64,000 nt of DNA from CATQHP01 sp965205595 (GCA_965205595.1 CBDBHI010000018.1:62001-126000); one strand, 5' to 3'. Counted from the first letter of the stretch, positions 33,509-43,692 are shown. Numbers and translations: made by a program. The notes: generated from the letters alone by a model not told the origin.

Positions 33509-34534
33509 GTGCGCCGCTTCATATTGCTGAGTTCGTTGCTCGCAATCGGATGCGGTGCGCCTAATATCCCCGAGATGCCCGCGCTCGAAGCTTCCACCGC
33601 GAAACCCGCCATCTTCGACCACGACGGCTGCATCGACGACTACGTCGCGCTGTTGATGCTGCTTGCAAGCGAAAAGTACAACTTGCAAGCAGTGACGGTC
33701 GCCTATGGCGATGGCTATCGCGAGCCCTCGCTAGAAGCTTGCGGACGCATTCTCGGTGCTTTGGGCAAACAGGCGCGTCTCGGCGGCTACCCGGATGGTC
33801 TTGAGGGACGCAACAAATTTCCCGAAGAGTGGCGTCGCCAGAGTATCGCGGTCGCAGCGCTCCCCGCACTCGCAGAGTTCGATGCTCAAAGCCCGTCCGG
33901 CGATGCCGTCGCCGTTCTCGAGGAGATGCTTGCTCAATCGCAGGAGCTCGTGACGATTTTCGCCACGGGTCCGTTAACCAACCTGGCCGAAGTTTATTCG
34001 CGCTCTCCCGAGCTTGTGGCGAAGACCGCGCAAGTCGTCATCATGGGAGGGGCCGTGCGCGTAGCCGGCAACACCATCTTGCAGTCAGACGAGCTAACCG
34101 ACCTCTCGGCCGAGTACAACTTTTTCGTCGACCAACCGGCCACAAAGGCCGTATTCGCGCTGGCTGATATCGGACTACGCATCACCCTCGTGCCACTCGA
34201 CGCGACCAATGCGCTGCCGATAAAAAGTCCGTTTGTCGATCAGCTGTTGGCAGCGCCCGGCCGCCACGCCAAGCTCTCGGGCGAAGTGCTCAAAATCGTA
34301 CGGCACGAGATGAATTCGTGGGAATACTACCTGTGGGACGGCGCCGCCGTCCTCGCCGCCGTCGAGCCTGGCTTATTCACTTTCGAGAATCTCAGCATCA
34401 AGATCCACACGGAAGGTCGCGCCCAGGGCCGCTCGGAAGAATCAAGCGAAGGGGCAGGGCCGATTCGCGTAGCCACCGGAGTGCAACCGAACGTAGAGCC
34501 GCTCGCAGCGGTCCTGAAGCTGCTTAACAACTAG
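33509..34534 (+). CDS. Nucleoside hydrolase-like lipoprotein
   Basis: A 341-residue protein of the inosine-uridine nucleoside hydrolase family, starting at GTG 33509. The N-terminus ends in a lipobox, LLAIGC, so it should be a lipoprotein. The calcium motif of the family, DTDPGxDD, appears as DHDGCIDDY; ATGPLTNLAEV and VVIMGGAV are intact, and the Asn/Asp segment EYNFFVDQPATKAVF is present. The catalytic His-Asp of the C-terminal motif (HDP) reads WDG, so the normal proton donor is missing. Activity may be altered or lost. It follows the TPR protein. Confidence 0.82.
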   Translation: MRRFILLSSLLAIGCGAPNIPEMPALEASTAKPAIFDHDGCIDDYVALLMLLASEKYNLQAVTVAYGDGYREPSLEACGRILGALGKQARLGGYPDGLEGRNKFPEEWRRQSIAVAALPALAEFDAQSPSGDAVAVLEEMLAQSQELVTIFATGPLTNLAEVYSRSPELVAKTAQVVIMGGAVRVAGNTILQSDELTDLSAEYNFFVDQPATKAVFALADIGLRITLVPLDATNALPIKSPFVDQLLAAPGRHAKLSGEVLKIVRHEMNSWEYYLWDGAAVLAAVEPGLFTFENLSIKIHTEGRAQGRSEESSEGAGPIRVATGVQPNVEPLAAVLKLLNN

Positions 34535-34552
34535 CGGAGACAATCGTCCTCG

Positions 34553-35947
34553 CTAAGCCAACAACTTAGTAGCCACGTTTCCGTGAACGTCGGTCAGGCG
34601 AAAATCACGGCCCTGGAAGCGATACGTCAGCTTCTTGTGATCAAATCCCAGCAGGTGCAAAATCGTCGCGTGTAGATCATGAACATGCACTTGGTCCTCG
34701 ACGACGTTGAAGCCAAGCTCATCAGTCTGTCCTAGCGTCAAGCCTGGCTTGACCCCGCCACCCGCCATCCACATAGTGAAAGCATTGGGGTGGTGATCGC
34801 GCCCATCGTCGGTGCCACCCTGCACCATCGGAGTCCGTCCGAACTCGCCGCCCCAGAGGACCAGCGTGTCATCGAGCAAGCCACGCTGTTTGAGGTCTTT
34901 GACTAGCGCGGCGCCGGCCTGATCGGTGTCTTTACAATTCTTTGTCAGGCCGCCAACTAGATCGCCGTGTTGATCCCACGACTCATGGAAAAGCTCCACA
35001 AACCTCACGCCGCGTTCGACCAAACGCCGCGCCAAGATGCAGTTGTTCGCGAACGACGGCTTGCCCGGTTCCGCGCCGTACATTTCGAGAATCGTCGAAG
35101 GTTCCTTCGAAATGTCCATCAGCTCAGGAGCACTTTCCTGCATGCGGTAGGCCATCTCAAACGAGTTGATGCGTGTCTCGATTTCGGGATCACCAACGGC
35201 GTCGAGGTGCATTTGATTCAAGTTGCGAATAGAATCCAGCGAGTCACGCTGGAGCTTGCGGTCGACGCCCGGTGGATTTGACAGATAAAGCACCGGGTCG
35301 CCGCTTGAGCGAAACTGCACGCCCTGATACATCGAGGGCAGAAAGCCGCTGCCCCAGTTGGAATTCCCACCGCTCGGGCCCTTCGCCCCGGAACTGAACA
35401 CGACGAATCCAGGCAGTTCTCGCGACTCGTTGCCGAGACCGTAAAGCGTCCAAGCGCCCATCGACGGCCGCCCGAACTGTTGCGATCCCGTGCTCATCAT
35501 CACTTGTGCCGGAGCGTGGTTGAAGGCGTCTGTAGCGACGGATTTGACGATTGCGATGTCGTCAGCGATCTCCGCCGTGTGTGGGATCAACTCCGAAAAC
35601 TCCGCTCCACTTTGGCCGTATCGAGCGAACTTGAACTTCGGCCCCAACAATGTGGAGTTGGGATCGATAAACGCCGCCCGATATCCATCGAGCAAGCCGT
35701 CCGGGGGCAGAGTGCCATCAAATTCCGTAAGCTTCGGCTTGTTGTCGAAAAGCTCTAGATGGCTGGGCCCCCCTCCCATGAACAGAAAGATGACATTCTT
35801 CGCCTTGGGCTCGTGATGCGGCTTCTTCACAGCTAGTGGATCCGCCGCATTGAGTAGTTGCCCGCAAGCGATCGAGCCGAGCCCGACGCCGCACTGCTGA
35901 AGGAACCAGCGCCGAGCGATAGGGTTAGTTGTTGTCTGTTGGGCCAT
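34553..35947 (-). CDS. DUF1501 protein (Tat-exported, alkaline-phosphatase-like fold)
   Basis: A 464-residue protein with a Tat signal (PIARRWFLQQCGVGLGSIACG, about residues 8-28). The rest is the DUF1501 family: NVIFLFMGGGPSHLELFDNKP near the start, GGxN- and HDL-type segments, ending in FRGRDFRLTDVHG. DUF1501 has the sulfatase/alkaline phosphatase fold and is common in Planctomycetes and Acidobacteria, nearly always next to a PSD1 (DUF1549/DUF1553) gene, as here, where the two genes are three bases apart. The substrate is unknown; secreted polysaccharide use is often proposed. Confidence 0.9.
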   Translation of the reverse strand: MAQQTTTNPIARRWFLQQCGVGLGSIACGQLLNAADPLAVKKPHHEPKAKNVIFLFMGGGPSHLELFDNKPKLTEFDGTLPPDGLLDGYRAAFIDPNSTLLGPKFKFARYGQSGAEFSELIPHTAEIADDIAIVKSVATDAFNHAPAQVMMSTGSQQFGRPSMGAWTLYGLGNESRELPGFVVFSSGAKGPSGGNSNWGSGFLPSMYQGVQFRSSGDPVLYLSNPPGVDRKLQRDSLDSIRNLNQMHLDAVGDPEIETRINSFEMAYRMQESAPELMDISKEPSTILEMYGAEPGKPSFANNCILARRLVERGVRFVELFHESWDQHGDLVGGLTKNCKDTDQAGAALVKDLKQRGLLDDTLVLWGGEFGRTPMVQGGTDDGRDHHPNAFTMWMAGGGVKPGLTLGQTDELGFNVVEDQVHVHDLHATILHLLGFDHKKLTYRFQGRDFRLTDVHGNVATKLLA

Positions 35948-35950
35948 CGT

Positions 35951-38900
35951 TTATTCCCTTGTGATCGCTTCGTCGAGGTTGAGGAGAACTCGTGACACGG
36001 TTGTCCACGCAGCCAACTCGCGGGCTTGGTCCTCTGAGAGCGAGGAGTCTCGATTTTCAGCAATGAGCGGCCAGGCATCGAGATCGCCTGATCTAACGCG
36101 AGCCCTTTGGGCTTCGAGCATCGACAGTAACTCGCTCTTCTCCGCGGCGGTTGGACGTCGAGTCAGCGTACTGCGGAATGCGTAATCCACGCGCTCCGCA
36201 TCGGTCGCTCCGCCCTTTTCGATAGCGCTCCGCCCCAGCGCGCGGGCTGCTTCAAGAAACAGGGTTTCGTTCAAAGTCGCGAGCGCTTGCAAAGGAGTAT
36301 TCGAGCGGTCACGCTTGACGCAAGCAAAATTTCCATTCGGGGTATCGAACGTATCGAGCACCGGATACGGCACCGAGCGATAGCGGAATGTATAAAGCGA
36401 CCGGCGATAGCGTTCCGGACCCTCTTTCGTATACCAGCGCTTCGGCCCATAGCTTACCGGCGGCAAGAACAAGAATTCCGGGGCCGGCGGATAGACCGGC
36501 TCTCCGCCCACTTCTCTGTTGAGCAATCCGCTCGCGGCCAAAGCCACGTCGCGTACCACTTCGCCGTCCACGCGGAATCGCGAACCGCGCGCGAGTAGCC
36601 GATTTTTCGGATCTCTCTCGATCAGTTCCGGCGTCATCTTCGAGGATTGCCGGTAAGTCTCAGACGAAGCAATTAACTCGTGAATATGCTTCAAGCTCCA
36701 GTTGTTTTCCATCAACTCGACGGCCAGCCAATCGAGCAGTTCAGGGTGCGAGGGATCGGGCGATTGGTTTCCGAGGTCTTCGGCGGTCTCGACCAGCCCA
36801 ATGCCGAAATAGCCCTGCCAAATGCGGTTGACGGTCGAGCGCGCCGTTGTCGGGGAGTTGCGATCAGCCAGCCAGTGTGCGAAGTCTAAACGCGTCGGTT
36901 CGCGGCCGTCGACTTCGAGCGTATTTAAGAATTTGGGAACACCACGGCTCACCTGATCCGTCGGGCGCAGAAAGTCGCCGCGCTGCAGCACGTGAGTCAT
37001 GCGGTTCTCACCGCGCTCACTCAACACCAGTTGCGTCGCGCCCTCTGGGTGCTGGGCCCACAGCGCTTCGATCGTTTGATTGGCATCTTTCCACTCGGGC
37101 ACCTGCGTTCGCCAATAGCTGAATACCGCCGCATCCTGCTCGGCCGATCGGCGCTCCAGCGGTACGTTCAAGATAATTTCGCGAACCGCTGCGGGCAACG
37201 GATCAGCAACCGCATTCTCATCAGTTGTGAGAGAAAAACGATACCGCCCCAAATTGAGCGACTGGTTATCGTCTGAATTCCAGCCGCCATGCTTCATCAC
37301 AAGGTTGAAAGTCAACAGGACTGGCTCTTCAAACTCAATCGGCTCGTCAAGTTGGAAGACGGCCTTGCGGGACTGATTTCGCCGCCCAGGACCGCCGTCA
37401 ATCGACCAAGCGCTCATCTCAAAACCGTCGATCGCGAAGTCGACCTCTCCGAGCACGCGCCGCTTGTTGTCCTTGTCGGGAAACAAGAACGGATCGACGA
37501 CGCTCATCGCTGGGTTTACGTCAGCCGTGGCGCTCTTGATCTTGACCTTCTTCTTTTTCGCGGGGTCGCTTAGCGGCGCGACCTCGACCTCAAACTCGGT
37601 CAACGCCGCCGAGCCCATAAACGACCGGCCGGGTCCACCGAGCCGCAGCCGTGGGTCTGTGAGCGCTTCAAGTCGAATCGCGCGGATGCCCTGCAGGTCA
37701 GTCTTCCCCTCGGGGCTGACGACGCTGCGAGTCGGCGCATAGCCTTGCGCAAAGATTGACTTGTCGGGCTGCGTCTCGTACTTCTCGCCGCTGCCAAGCT
37801 CGACATTCACATCGAGCACCTGCCAGTCCGGTTGGTCGTCAGCGACGGTAAGCTCCCAGGCCGCCATCCGTTCGCGCCAATCTGGCGTGCGGTTTTGCAA
37901 ACCTTCTTCGATTGAATCGATTTCGCTGAAGACGTGAGCGCGCTGTTGCTCCTCGTGCGGCGTGTAAACCGCATGCATCGCCTCGTGCGAGTTATTGAGG
38001 AACGCGAATATTTTGTAATATTCTTCTTGAGAAATCGGATCAAATTTGTGGTTATGGCACTGTGCACATTGGATCGTCAGTCCCAGAACTGCCTTGCCGA
38101 CAGCGTCCATGCGATCGAACATCGCCTCCATGCGGAACTGTTCCGGGTTCGCGCCACCCTCCTCGTTGATCATTGAATTGCGCAGGAAGCCGGTAGCGAC
38201 CAGTTGGTCTTGGGTAGGGTTAGGCAGCAGGTCGCCCGCGATCTGCTCGACGATGAACTGGTTATAGGGCATGTCTTGGTTTAACGCCTTGACTACCCAA
38301 TCGCGATAGAACCAAACCTTGCGCGGCTTGTCTTTTTCGAAGCCATCGGAATCGGCATAACGCGCCGCGTCGAGCCAATAGCGGCCCCAACGTTCCCCGT
38401 AGTGCGGTGAGTTGAGTAGACGCTCGATCTGCTTCTCGAATGCACCGTCGTTGTTGTCGGCGAGATACGTATCGACATCTTCAATCGATGGCGGCAGCCC
38501 GACGAGGTCGAGGCTCAAGCGGCGCAGAAGCGTCTCCTTCGAGGCGCGAGGCGACGGTCGAAGCTGCTCGGATTCTAGGCGCCTAAGTACGAAATGATCG
38601 ATTGGATTCCGCGCCCAGTCTTTCGTTCGGACGGCCGGAACATCAGGCCGGGCTGGTGGGATGAACGCCCAGTGCCGATCGACTTGCGAGGTTTGACTCT
38701 CGGGCCAGGCGGCTCCCTCGTTGATCCAGCGTTTGATCAGAGCGACTTCAGAGTCAGCCAGTTTGCCGCCCATCGGCATCCGAGCCCGCCCGCCAATTCC
38801 CGCTACGCGGCTGTAAATGCCGCTATCAGCGGCTTTATGGGGAACGATGCGATGGCCCGTAACGCCGTTCCTGAAAGCGACGGCCTTCGAGTCGAGCCGT

Positions 38901-39055
38901 AACTGGCCGAGCTGTTGATCGGGTCCGTGACAGGAGTAGCAATTCGCCCTAAAGATTGGCTCAATCTCGCTCGCAAAGTCGACGCTATCGGCAGCCACTA
39001 CGCCAGCGAATAACACCAAGGCGGAGGCGAACAAACGAATATGCTGACGCACCAT
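35951..39055 (-). CDS. Planctomycete-type cytochrome, DUF1549 and DUF1553 protein (PSD1)
   Basis: A 1034-residue secreted protein starting at the ATG at 39055 (a GTG at 39064 adds three residues), with a signal peptide (to about residue 22). A c-type cytochrome domain comes first, with CYSCHGPD (about residue 38-45), then DUF1549 (about 150-360), a beta-rich middle (about 450-640) and DUF1553 (about 700-990, ending in ATLNETLFLEAARALG). Downstream DUF1501 is in the same operon. The pair is thought to act in periplasmic metabolism of sulfated or other large carbohydrates, but biochemical proof is lacking. Confidence 0.92.
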   Translation of the reverse strand: MVRQHIRLFASALVLFAGVVAADSVDFASEIEPIFRANCYSCHGPDQQLGQLRLDSKAVAFRNGVTGHRIVPHKAADSGIYSRVAGIGGRARMPMGGKLADSEVALIKRWINEGAAWPESQTSQVDRHWAFIPPARPDVPAVRTKDWARNPIDHFVLRRLESEQLRPSPRASKETLLRRLSLDLVGLPPSIEDVDTYLADNNDGAFEKQIERLLNSPHYGERWGRYWLDAARYADSDGFEKDKPRKVWFYRDWVVKALNQDMPYNQFIVEQIAGDLLPNPTQDQLVATGFLRNSMINEEGGANPEQFRMEAMFDRMDAVGKAVLGLTIQCAQCHNHKFDPISQEEYYKIFAFLNNSHEAMHAVYTPHEEQQRAHVFSEIDSIEEGLQNRTPDWRERMAAWELTVADDQPDWQVLDVNVELGSGEKYETQPDKSIFAQGYAPTRSVVSPEGKTDLQGIRAIRLEALTDPRLRLGGPGRSFMGSAALTEFEVEVAPLSDPAKKKKVKIKSATADVNPAMSVVDPFLFPDKDNKRRVLGEVDFAIDGFEMSAWSIDGGPGRRNQSRKAVFQLDEPIEFEEPVLLTFNLVMKHGGWNSDDNQSLNLGRYRFSLTTDENAVADPLPAAVREIILNVPLERRSAEQDAAVFSYWRTQVPEWKDANQTIEALWAQHPEGATQLVLSERGENRMTHVLQRGDFLRPTDQVSRGVPKFLNTLEVDGREPTRLDFAHWLADRNSPTTARSTVNRIWQGYFGIGLVETAEDLGNQSPDPSHPELLDWLAVELMENNWSLKHIHELIASSETYRQSSKMTPELIERDPKNRLLARGSRFRVDGEVVRDVALAASGLLNREVGGEPVYPPAPEFLFLPPVSYGPKRWYTKEGPERYRRSLYTFRYRSVPYPVLDTFDTPNGNFACVKRDRSNTPLQALATLNETLFLEAARALGRSAIEKGGATDAERVDYAFRSTLTRRPTAAEKSELLSMLEAQRARVRSGDLDAWPLIAENRDSSLSEDQARELAAWTTVSRVLLNLDEAITRE

Positions 39056-39248
39056 GCTGACCACATTATCTATGATTCGCGCCGTGCGAGACGGAAAACT
39101 TGCTCGCTTAGCAACGCCAGCCGGGTGGCTGAGGTACGGAACAACGGCCAGTTGGGCTCAGTCGGCCCTTCGCCTACGCGCTTGCTTACGCGCGCGCCAC
39201 CGAGGGTTAGTTGGGCCACCCGACCCGAGCGGACCCGGGCCGGGCCCG

Positions 39249-39485
39249 CTAGCCAAGCAGATCGAGGGTCGTGCGTTCGATCTCATCAGCCGTCCGAGCG
39301 AGCACAATGCCTGCCTCGAACGCCGACCGCGCCGATAACAACCTGACTGCCTCAGTGCTCAGGTCCACGCTGTCGGCAGTCGGTTCTCGTAGTGGTAAGG
39401 TTGCCCGCCGTACGCCTTCGGCTGCACGGTCGACTTGTTCGAGCGCCTGGTTGATGGTCGTCAGTGCCGTTGCGGAAATCGACAT
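39249..39485 (-). CDS. Miniature flagellar-rod/hook-like protein
   Basis: A 78-residue protein from the ATG at 39485; an upstream TTG at 39509 has no support. The N-terminal half (SISATALTTINQALEQVDRA) resembles the first helix of flagellar rod and hook proteins (SALSAxxxALDxIAxNIAN), and the C-terminal half (VDLSTEAVRLLSARSAFEAG) closely resembles the terminal motif of FlgB/C/F/G (VDLxxEMVxLIxAQRAFEAN). The whole middle of a rod protein is absent. No flagellar gene is in the window. It may be a mini-rod protein or an adaptor; function is unknown. Confidence 0.6.
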   Translation of the reverse strand: MSISATALTTINQALEQVDRAAEGVRRATLPLREPTADSVDLSTEAVRLLSARSAFEAGIVLARTADEIERTTLDLLG

Positions 39486-39558
39486 CTCGTCTACCTTATC
39501 GTTCAGCAATTTAGTTTCACTAGCTCAATCGCGGTGAGCGCTAAACTAGACGTTCACG

Positions 39559-42500
39559 GTGCCGTCAGCGCCAGAGCAAATTCGAGCCGTCGTCGCCGAG
39601 AAACCGTCAGTCGCCAGAGATATCGCCAAGGTACTTGGCGCCACACGGCGGGGTGAGGGATATCTCTACGGCGAAGGTGTGATTGTCACTTGGGCGATCG
39701 GTCACCTTGTCGCCCTAAGCGAACCGCATCAAATCAATTCGGAATGGAAGCGTTGGCGCCGCGGGTCGCTGCCGATGCTGCCCGCCGAATGGCCGCTGAC
39801 CGTATACGATCAGACGGCCGACCAGTTCAACACGGTCAAAAAGATTCTCAATAGTCCCAAGGTTGAGCGCATCGTCTGCGCCACCGACGCGGGCCGCGAG
39901 GGCGAGTTAATTTTTCGCTATATCTACGAAGCCGCCGGCTCGCGAAAGCCCATCGACCGCTTGTGGATTTCATCCCTTACGCCCGCGGCGATTCGCAAGG
40001 GCTTTTCAAACCTGAAGCCAGGAAAATCATACGAACCACTTGCCGCCGCCGCCCGTGCCCGTAGCCGTGCCGACTGGCTAGTTGGCATGAATCTCTCTCG
40101 GGCCTACAGTCTCGACTACGACCTCGACCTATCCGTAGGCCGTGTGCAGACACCAACGCTTGCGATTCTCGTCGAACGCGAACTGGCCATCCGCAACTTC
40201 GTCCCGGCAGACTACTTCGAGGTCGAAGCGACGTTTGCATTGGCTGACCAGCAGGAATACAAAGGTACCTACTTCCATCTAGATAAATCGGAACGCGTTA
40301 CGCGGCTCGCGGCCGACCCGGATGCCGCTAGACGCATAGCTGAGCGTGCATCAAGCGGTACAGCGCAGGTTCAGTCAGTTAAGAAAGAGAAGAAGCGGAT
40401 GGTTCCGCCGTTGCTGTACGACCTGACCGAGCTGCAGCGCCACGCCAACCGGCTCTATGGGTTCAGCGCCAAGCGGACACTTGAGCTCGCGCAGAGTCTC
40501 TACGAGTCGTACAAGCTAATCACGTACCCTCGCACCGACAGCCGCCATCTCTCAGAGGACATCGCCGCGCAGCTTCCCAAAATCGTCGAGGCTGTTTCCC
40601 CTTCGTATGCCGAGTTGATCGCCGACGGCAGCGGCGTGACGCCGCTTGGCAAACGCTACATCAACGACGCCAAGGTTAGCGACCATCACGCTATCATCCC
40701 GACCGGCGCGTCGGCCTCTGGTCTTGATCAGCGCTCTGACGAAGGCAAGGTCTACGACCTGATCTGTCGTCGGCTGTTGCAGGCCTGGCACAAAGACAAC
40801 ATACGCTCGGTCACTACCGTCGTCACCGTCATCGCAAGCGAAGCTGAAACCGACCTCTATCAATCCACGGGGACCTCCGTTGAGCAGCAAGGTTGGAAAG
40901 CGCTCGATGTCCAGACCGCGCGCCAGCGCAAGTCCGACGATGAGGCCACGCTGCCAGGCGGCCTTGAAGCCGAACTGCCTGTCGAAGTCAAAGGCGCCGA
41001 GGCCCTCAAAAAAACAACGCGGCCGCCGAAACGGCTTACCGAGGGCAACCTTCTGACGGCCATGGAATCCGCCGGAAAGGCGCTCGATGACCGGGAACTT
41101 TCCGACGCGATGAAAGAGCATGGCCTAGGAACGCCCGCGACCCGGGCAGCCATCATCGAAACGCTGCTCAAGCGCGCCTACGTGGTTCGAGACAAGAAGG
41201 CGCTCGAAGCGACCGACAAAGGAATCGGGCTGATCGAGATCGTCCATGCAAACGTCAAGAGCCCGGCGATGACGGGCGAGTGGGAAGCCAAGCTCAAGCG
41301 CATCGAACGCGGCGAAGGCGACTTCGACAGCTTTATGTCGGACATCGAAGACTACGTTCGGTCTGTTGTTGGCGAAGGCAAAAAAGCCTCCGCCGATAAC
41401 GGCGGCATGGCGATGCCTTTGCTGGCGATGACCGCCGCGCCGCGCTCGTCGCGACCGCAAACCTCTCGCGACGTGGAACGGGCAGAAGCCCTGTTCGGCC
41501 ACGAAACGCGGGTGCAACCAAGCGTTGCGGACCGACCGCAAGGCCAGCCGAAACGGGAACCCACGCCACCCGACCGCCTCGGAGGTCTGCTCAGCGATGC
41601 GTTCGGATTCGACAGCTTTCGCCCCCACCAGGAAACTGTCTGCGGCAAAGTCGTCGAAGGCCGGGACGTTCTGCTCGTAATGCCAACGGGCGCCGGCAAG
41701 TCGCTTTGCTACCAACTGCCGGGGGTTGCGCGCGGAGGAACAACGCTGGTCGTCAGCCCGCTCATCGCCCTCATGGAAGATCAGGTCGTCAAGCTCCAGC
41801 AGCAGGGTTTTCGCGCCGAGCGTATCCACTCGGGACGCAAGCGCGATGAGTCGCGCCAAGTCTGCCTCGACTATCTCGACTCCCAACTCGACTTCTTATT
41901 CATCGCGCCTGAGCGCCTCAGCGTCCCGCGCTTCCCCGAGATGTTGGCGAAAGTTCCGCTGGCGTTAATCGCCGTCGACGAGGCACACTGCATCTCGCAG
42001 TGGGGTCATGATTTTCGCCCCGAGTACCGCAAGCTGGGCGGGCGGATTCCGACGTTACGCCCGGCCCCAGTCATCGCATTGACGGCGACCGCGACGCCGA
42101 AAGTCCAAGAAGACATCATCGATCAACTAGGGCTGACGAAGTGTCTGCGGTCGATTCACGGGTTCCGACGTGAGAATATCGCTATCGAACTTGTAGAACT
42201 TACGCCGTCGCAGCGCCCGCCGGCGCTAGCGAAACTCCTCAACGATGCGGGTCGCCGCCCGGCCATCGTGTATGCGCCCACGCGCAAGGCAGCCGAAGCC
42301 CAGGCGCTAGAACTCCAATCGCATATGTCGGCGTCGGCCTATCATGCCGGCATGACGGCGGATTCCCGCGAGCGCGTCCAGAGCGACTTCCTCAGCGGCC
42401 GCCAAGACGTCATCGTCGCCACCATCGCGTTCGGCATGGGCATCGACAAGGCTAACGTTCGAACCGTCGTGCACACCGGGCTCCCCGGCTCAATCGAAGG

Positions 42501-43626
42501 CTACTACCAAGAGATCGGCCGCGCCGGGCGCGACGGCCTGCCGTCAAAAGCGGTCCTAATGTATTCCTGGGCTGACCGCCGTACACACGAATATTTCCTC
42601 GACCGCGACTATCCGCCGATCGACGATCTGCAGAAACTCTACAACGCCCTAGGCGAAAGCCCAACTTCCCGACCGCACCTCGAGCACGAATTCGACGGCG
42701 ATCCGGTTACGTTCGAAAAAGGCCTCGAAAAACTCTGGATCCATGGTGGCGCGCTAATTGACCCCGAGGAAAACGTCACCCGTGGTCAGCCGAACTGGCG
42801 AGGCCCCTACCTGCGGCAGCGCGAACACAAGCTTGCGCAGCTTGAGTCGATGACGCGCTATACCGGCTCATCAGACTGCCGTATGCTTGATTTGGTCGGC
42901 CACTTCGGCGACCAGGAGGACTCACTCAAACCCTGTGGCCACTGCGACATCTGTATGCCCAGCGGTTGTTTGGTGCAGCAATTCCGCGAACCCACGGCGG
43001 ACGAAGGCAAGGCCCTAGCTGCAATTCTCGACGAACTTCGACGTCGCGACAACCAATCGATAGGCAAACTTTTTCGCGATCTGTTCGAGGGCTCCGATAT
43101 TGATCGGAAGAATTACGATCGCCTGCTCAACGGCCTGACCCGCGCCGGACTCGTTTCGATCGCTGACGATTCGTTTGAGAAAGACGGCCGGGTAATCGAA
43201 TTCAGGCGAGTCGCACTTACCCGCGAGGGGCGTGACCTCGACGAGGCGCCGGCACAATTCGTAACCGTTCACGCCGAGGCGGCAAAACCGCCGCGCAAGA
43301 AACGAACGAGCGCTCCCAAGAAAAAAGCGGTCAAGCGTTCATCCGCCAAAAAACCTCGTAAGGCCCAGGGTGAGATCGATATCGATTTGCCTCAGACCGA
43401 GTTCGACGAAGTCCTCGCGGCCGCCCTACGCGCATGGAGGCTGAGCGAAGCACGGAAATTCGGCATGCCGGCCTTTAGGGTATTTCCAGACCGCACGTTG
43501 CGAGCTTTGGCTGAACAGCAACCTCGCAATGAGTCAGAACTCTTGGCGGTAAAAGGAGTAGGGCCGGGGCTTACGAAAAAATACGGACAGAAGATTCTCT
43601 CCATAGTCCGCAACGTGGCCGAATGA
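39559..43626 (+). CDS. Topoisomerase III - RecQ helicase - HRDC fusion
   Basis: A single 1355-residue frame. Residues 1-600 are a TopB-like type IA topoisomerase: Toprim domain (VVAEKPSVARDIAKVLG, residues about 11-27, and CATDAGREGEL, about 113), and active-site Tyr323 in TYPRTDSR. A linker (about 600-680) leads to a RecQ helicase: Walker A MPTGAGKS with K714, DEAH at 807-810, motif VI in EIGRAGRDG, and a RecQ zinc-binding region with CRMLDLVGHFGD and CGHCDIC. A Lys-rich linker (about 1235-1265) and an HRDC domain (about 1275-1352) end it. RecQ plus Top3 normally dissolve double Holliday junctions as separate partners (as BLM-TOP3A, Sgs1-Top3); here they are fused. The gene stands alone with a terminator downstream. 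The Zn fingers of TopA are absent, as in TopB. Confidence 0.93.
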   Translation: MPSAPEQIRAVVAEKPSVARDIAKVLGATRRGEGYLYGEGVIVTWAIGHLVALSEPHQINSEWKRWRRGSLPMLPAEWPLTVYDQTADQFNTVKKILNSPKVERIVCATDAGREGELIFRYIYEAAGSRKPIDRLWISSLTPAAIRKGFSNLKPGKSYEPLAAAARARSRADWLVGMNLSRAYSLDYDLDLSVGRVQTPTLAILVERELAIRNFVPADYFEVEATFALADQQEYKGTYFHLDKSERVTRLAADPDAARRIAERASSGTAQVQSVKKEKKRMVPPLLYDLTELQRHANRLYGFSAKRTLELAQSLYESYKLITYPRTDSRHLSEDIAAQLPKIVEAVSPSYAELIADGSGVTPLGKRYINDAKVSDHHAIIPTGASASGLDQRSDEGKVYDLICRRLLQAWHKDNIRSVTTVVTVIASEAETDLYQSTGTSVEQQGWKALDVQTARQRKSDDEATLPGGLEAELPVEVKGAEALKKTTRPPKRLTEGNLLTAMESAGKALDDRELSDAMKEHGLGTPATRAAIIETLLKRAYVVRDKKALEATDKGIGLIEIVHANVKSPAMTGEWEAKLKRIERGEGDFDSFMSDIEDYVRSVVGEGKKASADNGGMAMPLLAMTAAPRSSRPQTSRDVERAEALFGHETRVQPSVADRPQGQPKREPTPPDRLGGLLSDAFGFDSFRPHQETVCGKVVEGRDVLLVMPTGAGKSLCYQLPGVARGGTTLVVSPLIALMEDQVVKLQQQGFRAERIHSGRKRDESRQVCLDYLDSQLDFLFIAPERLSVPRFPEMLAKVPLALIAVDEAHCISQWGHDFRPEYRKLGGRIPTLRPAPVIALTATATPKVQEDIIDQLGLTKCLRSIHGFRRENIAIELVELTPSQRPPALAKLLNDAGRRPAIVYAPTRKAAEAQALELQSHMSASAYHAGMTADSRERVQSDFLSGRQDVIVATIAFGMGIDKANVRTVVHTGLPGSIEGYYQEIGRAGRDGLPSKAVLMYSWADRRTHEYFLDRDYPPIDDLQKLYNALGESPTSRPHLEHEFDGDPVTFEKGLEKLWIHGGALIDPEENVTRGQPNWRGPYLRQREHKLAQLESMTRYTGSSDCRMLDLVGHFGDQEDSLKPCGHCDICMPSGCLVQQFREPTADEGKALAAILDELRRRDNQSIGKLFRDLFEGSDIDRKNYDRLLNGLTRAGLVSIADDSFEKDGRVIEFRRVALTREGRDLDEAPAQFVTVHAEAAKPPRKKRTSAPKKKAVKRSSAKKPRKAQGEIDIDLPQTEFDEVLAAALRAWRLSEARKFGMPAFRVFPDRTLRALAEQQPRNESELLAVKGVGPGLTKKYGQKILSIVRNVAE

Positions 43627-43692
43627 GCCGACACCAGGGTACATCTTACGTGTGTAGCTGAATTCGGGGAGGATGCGCGCTACTAAAATGGA

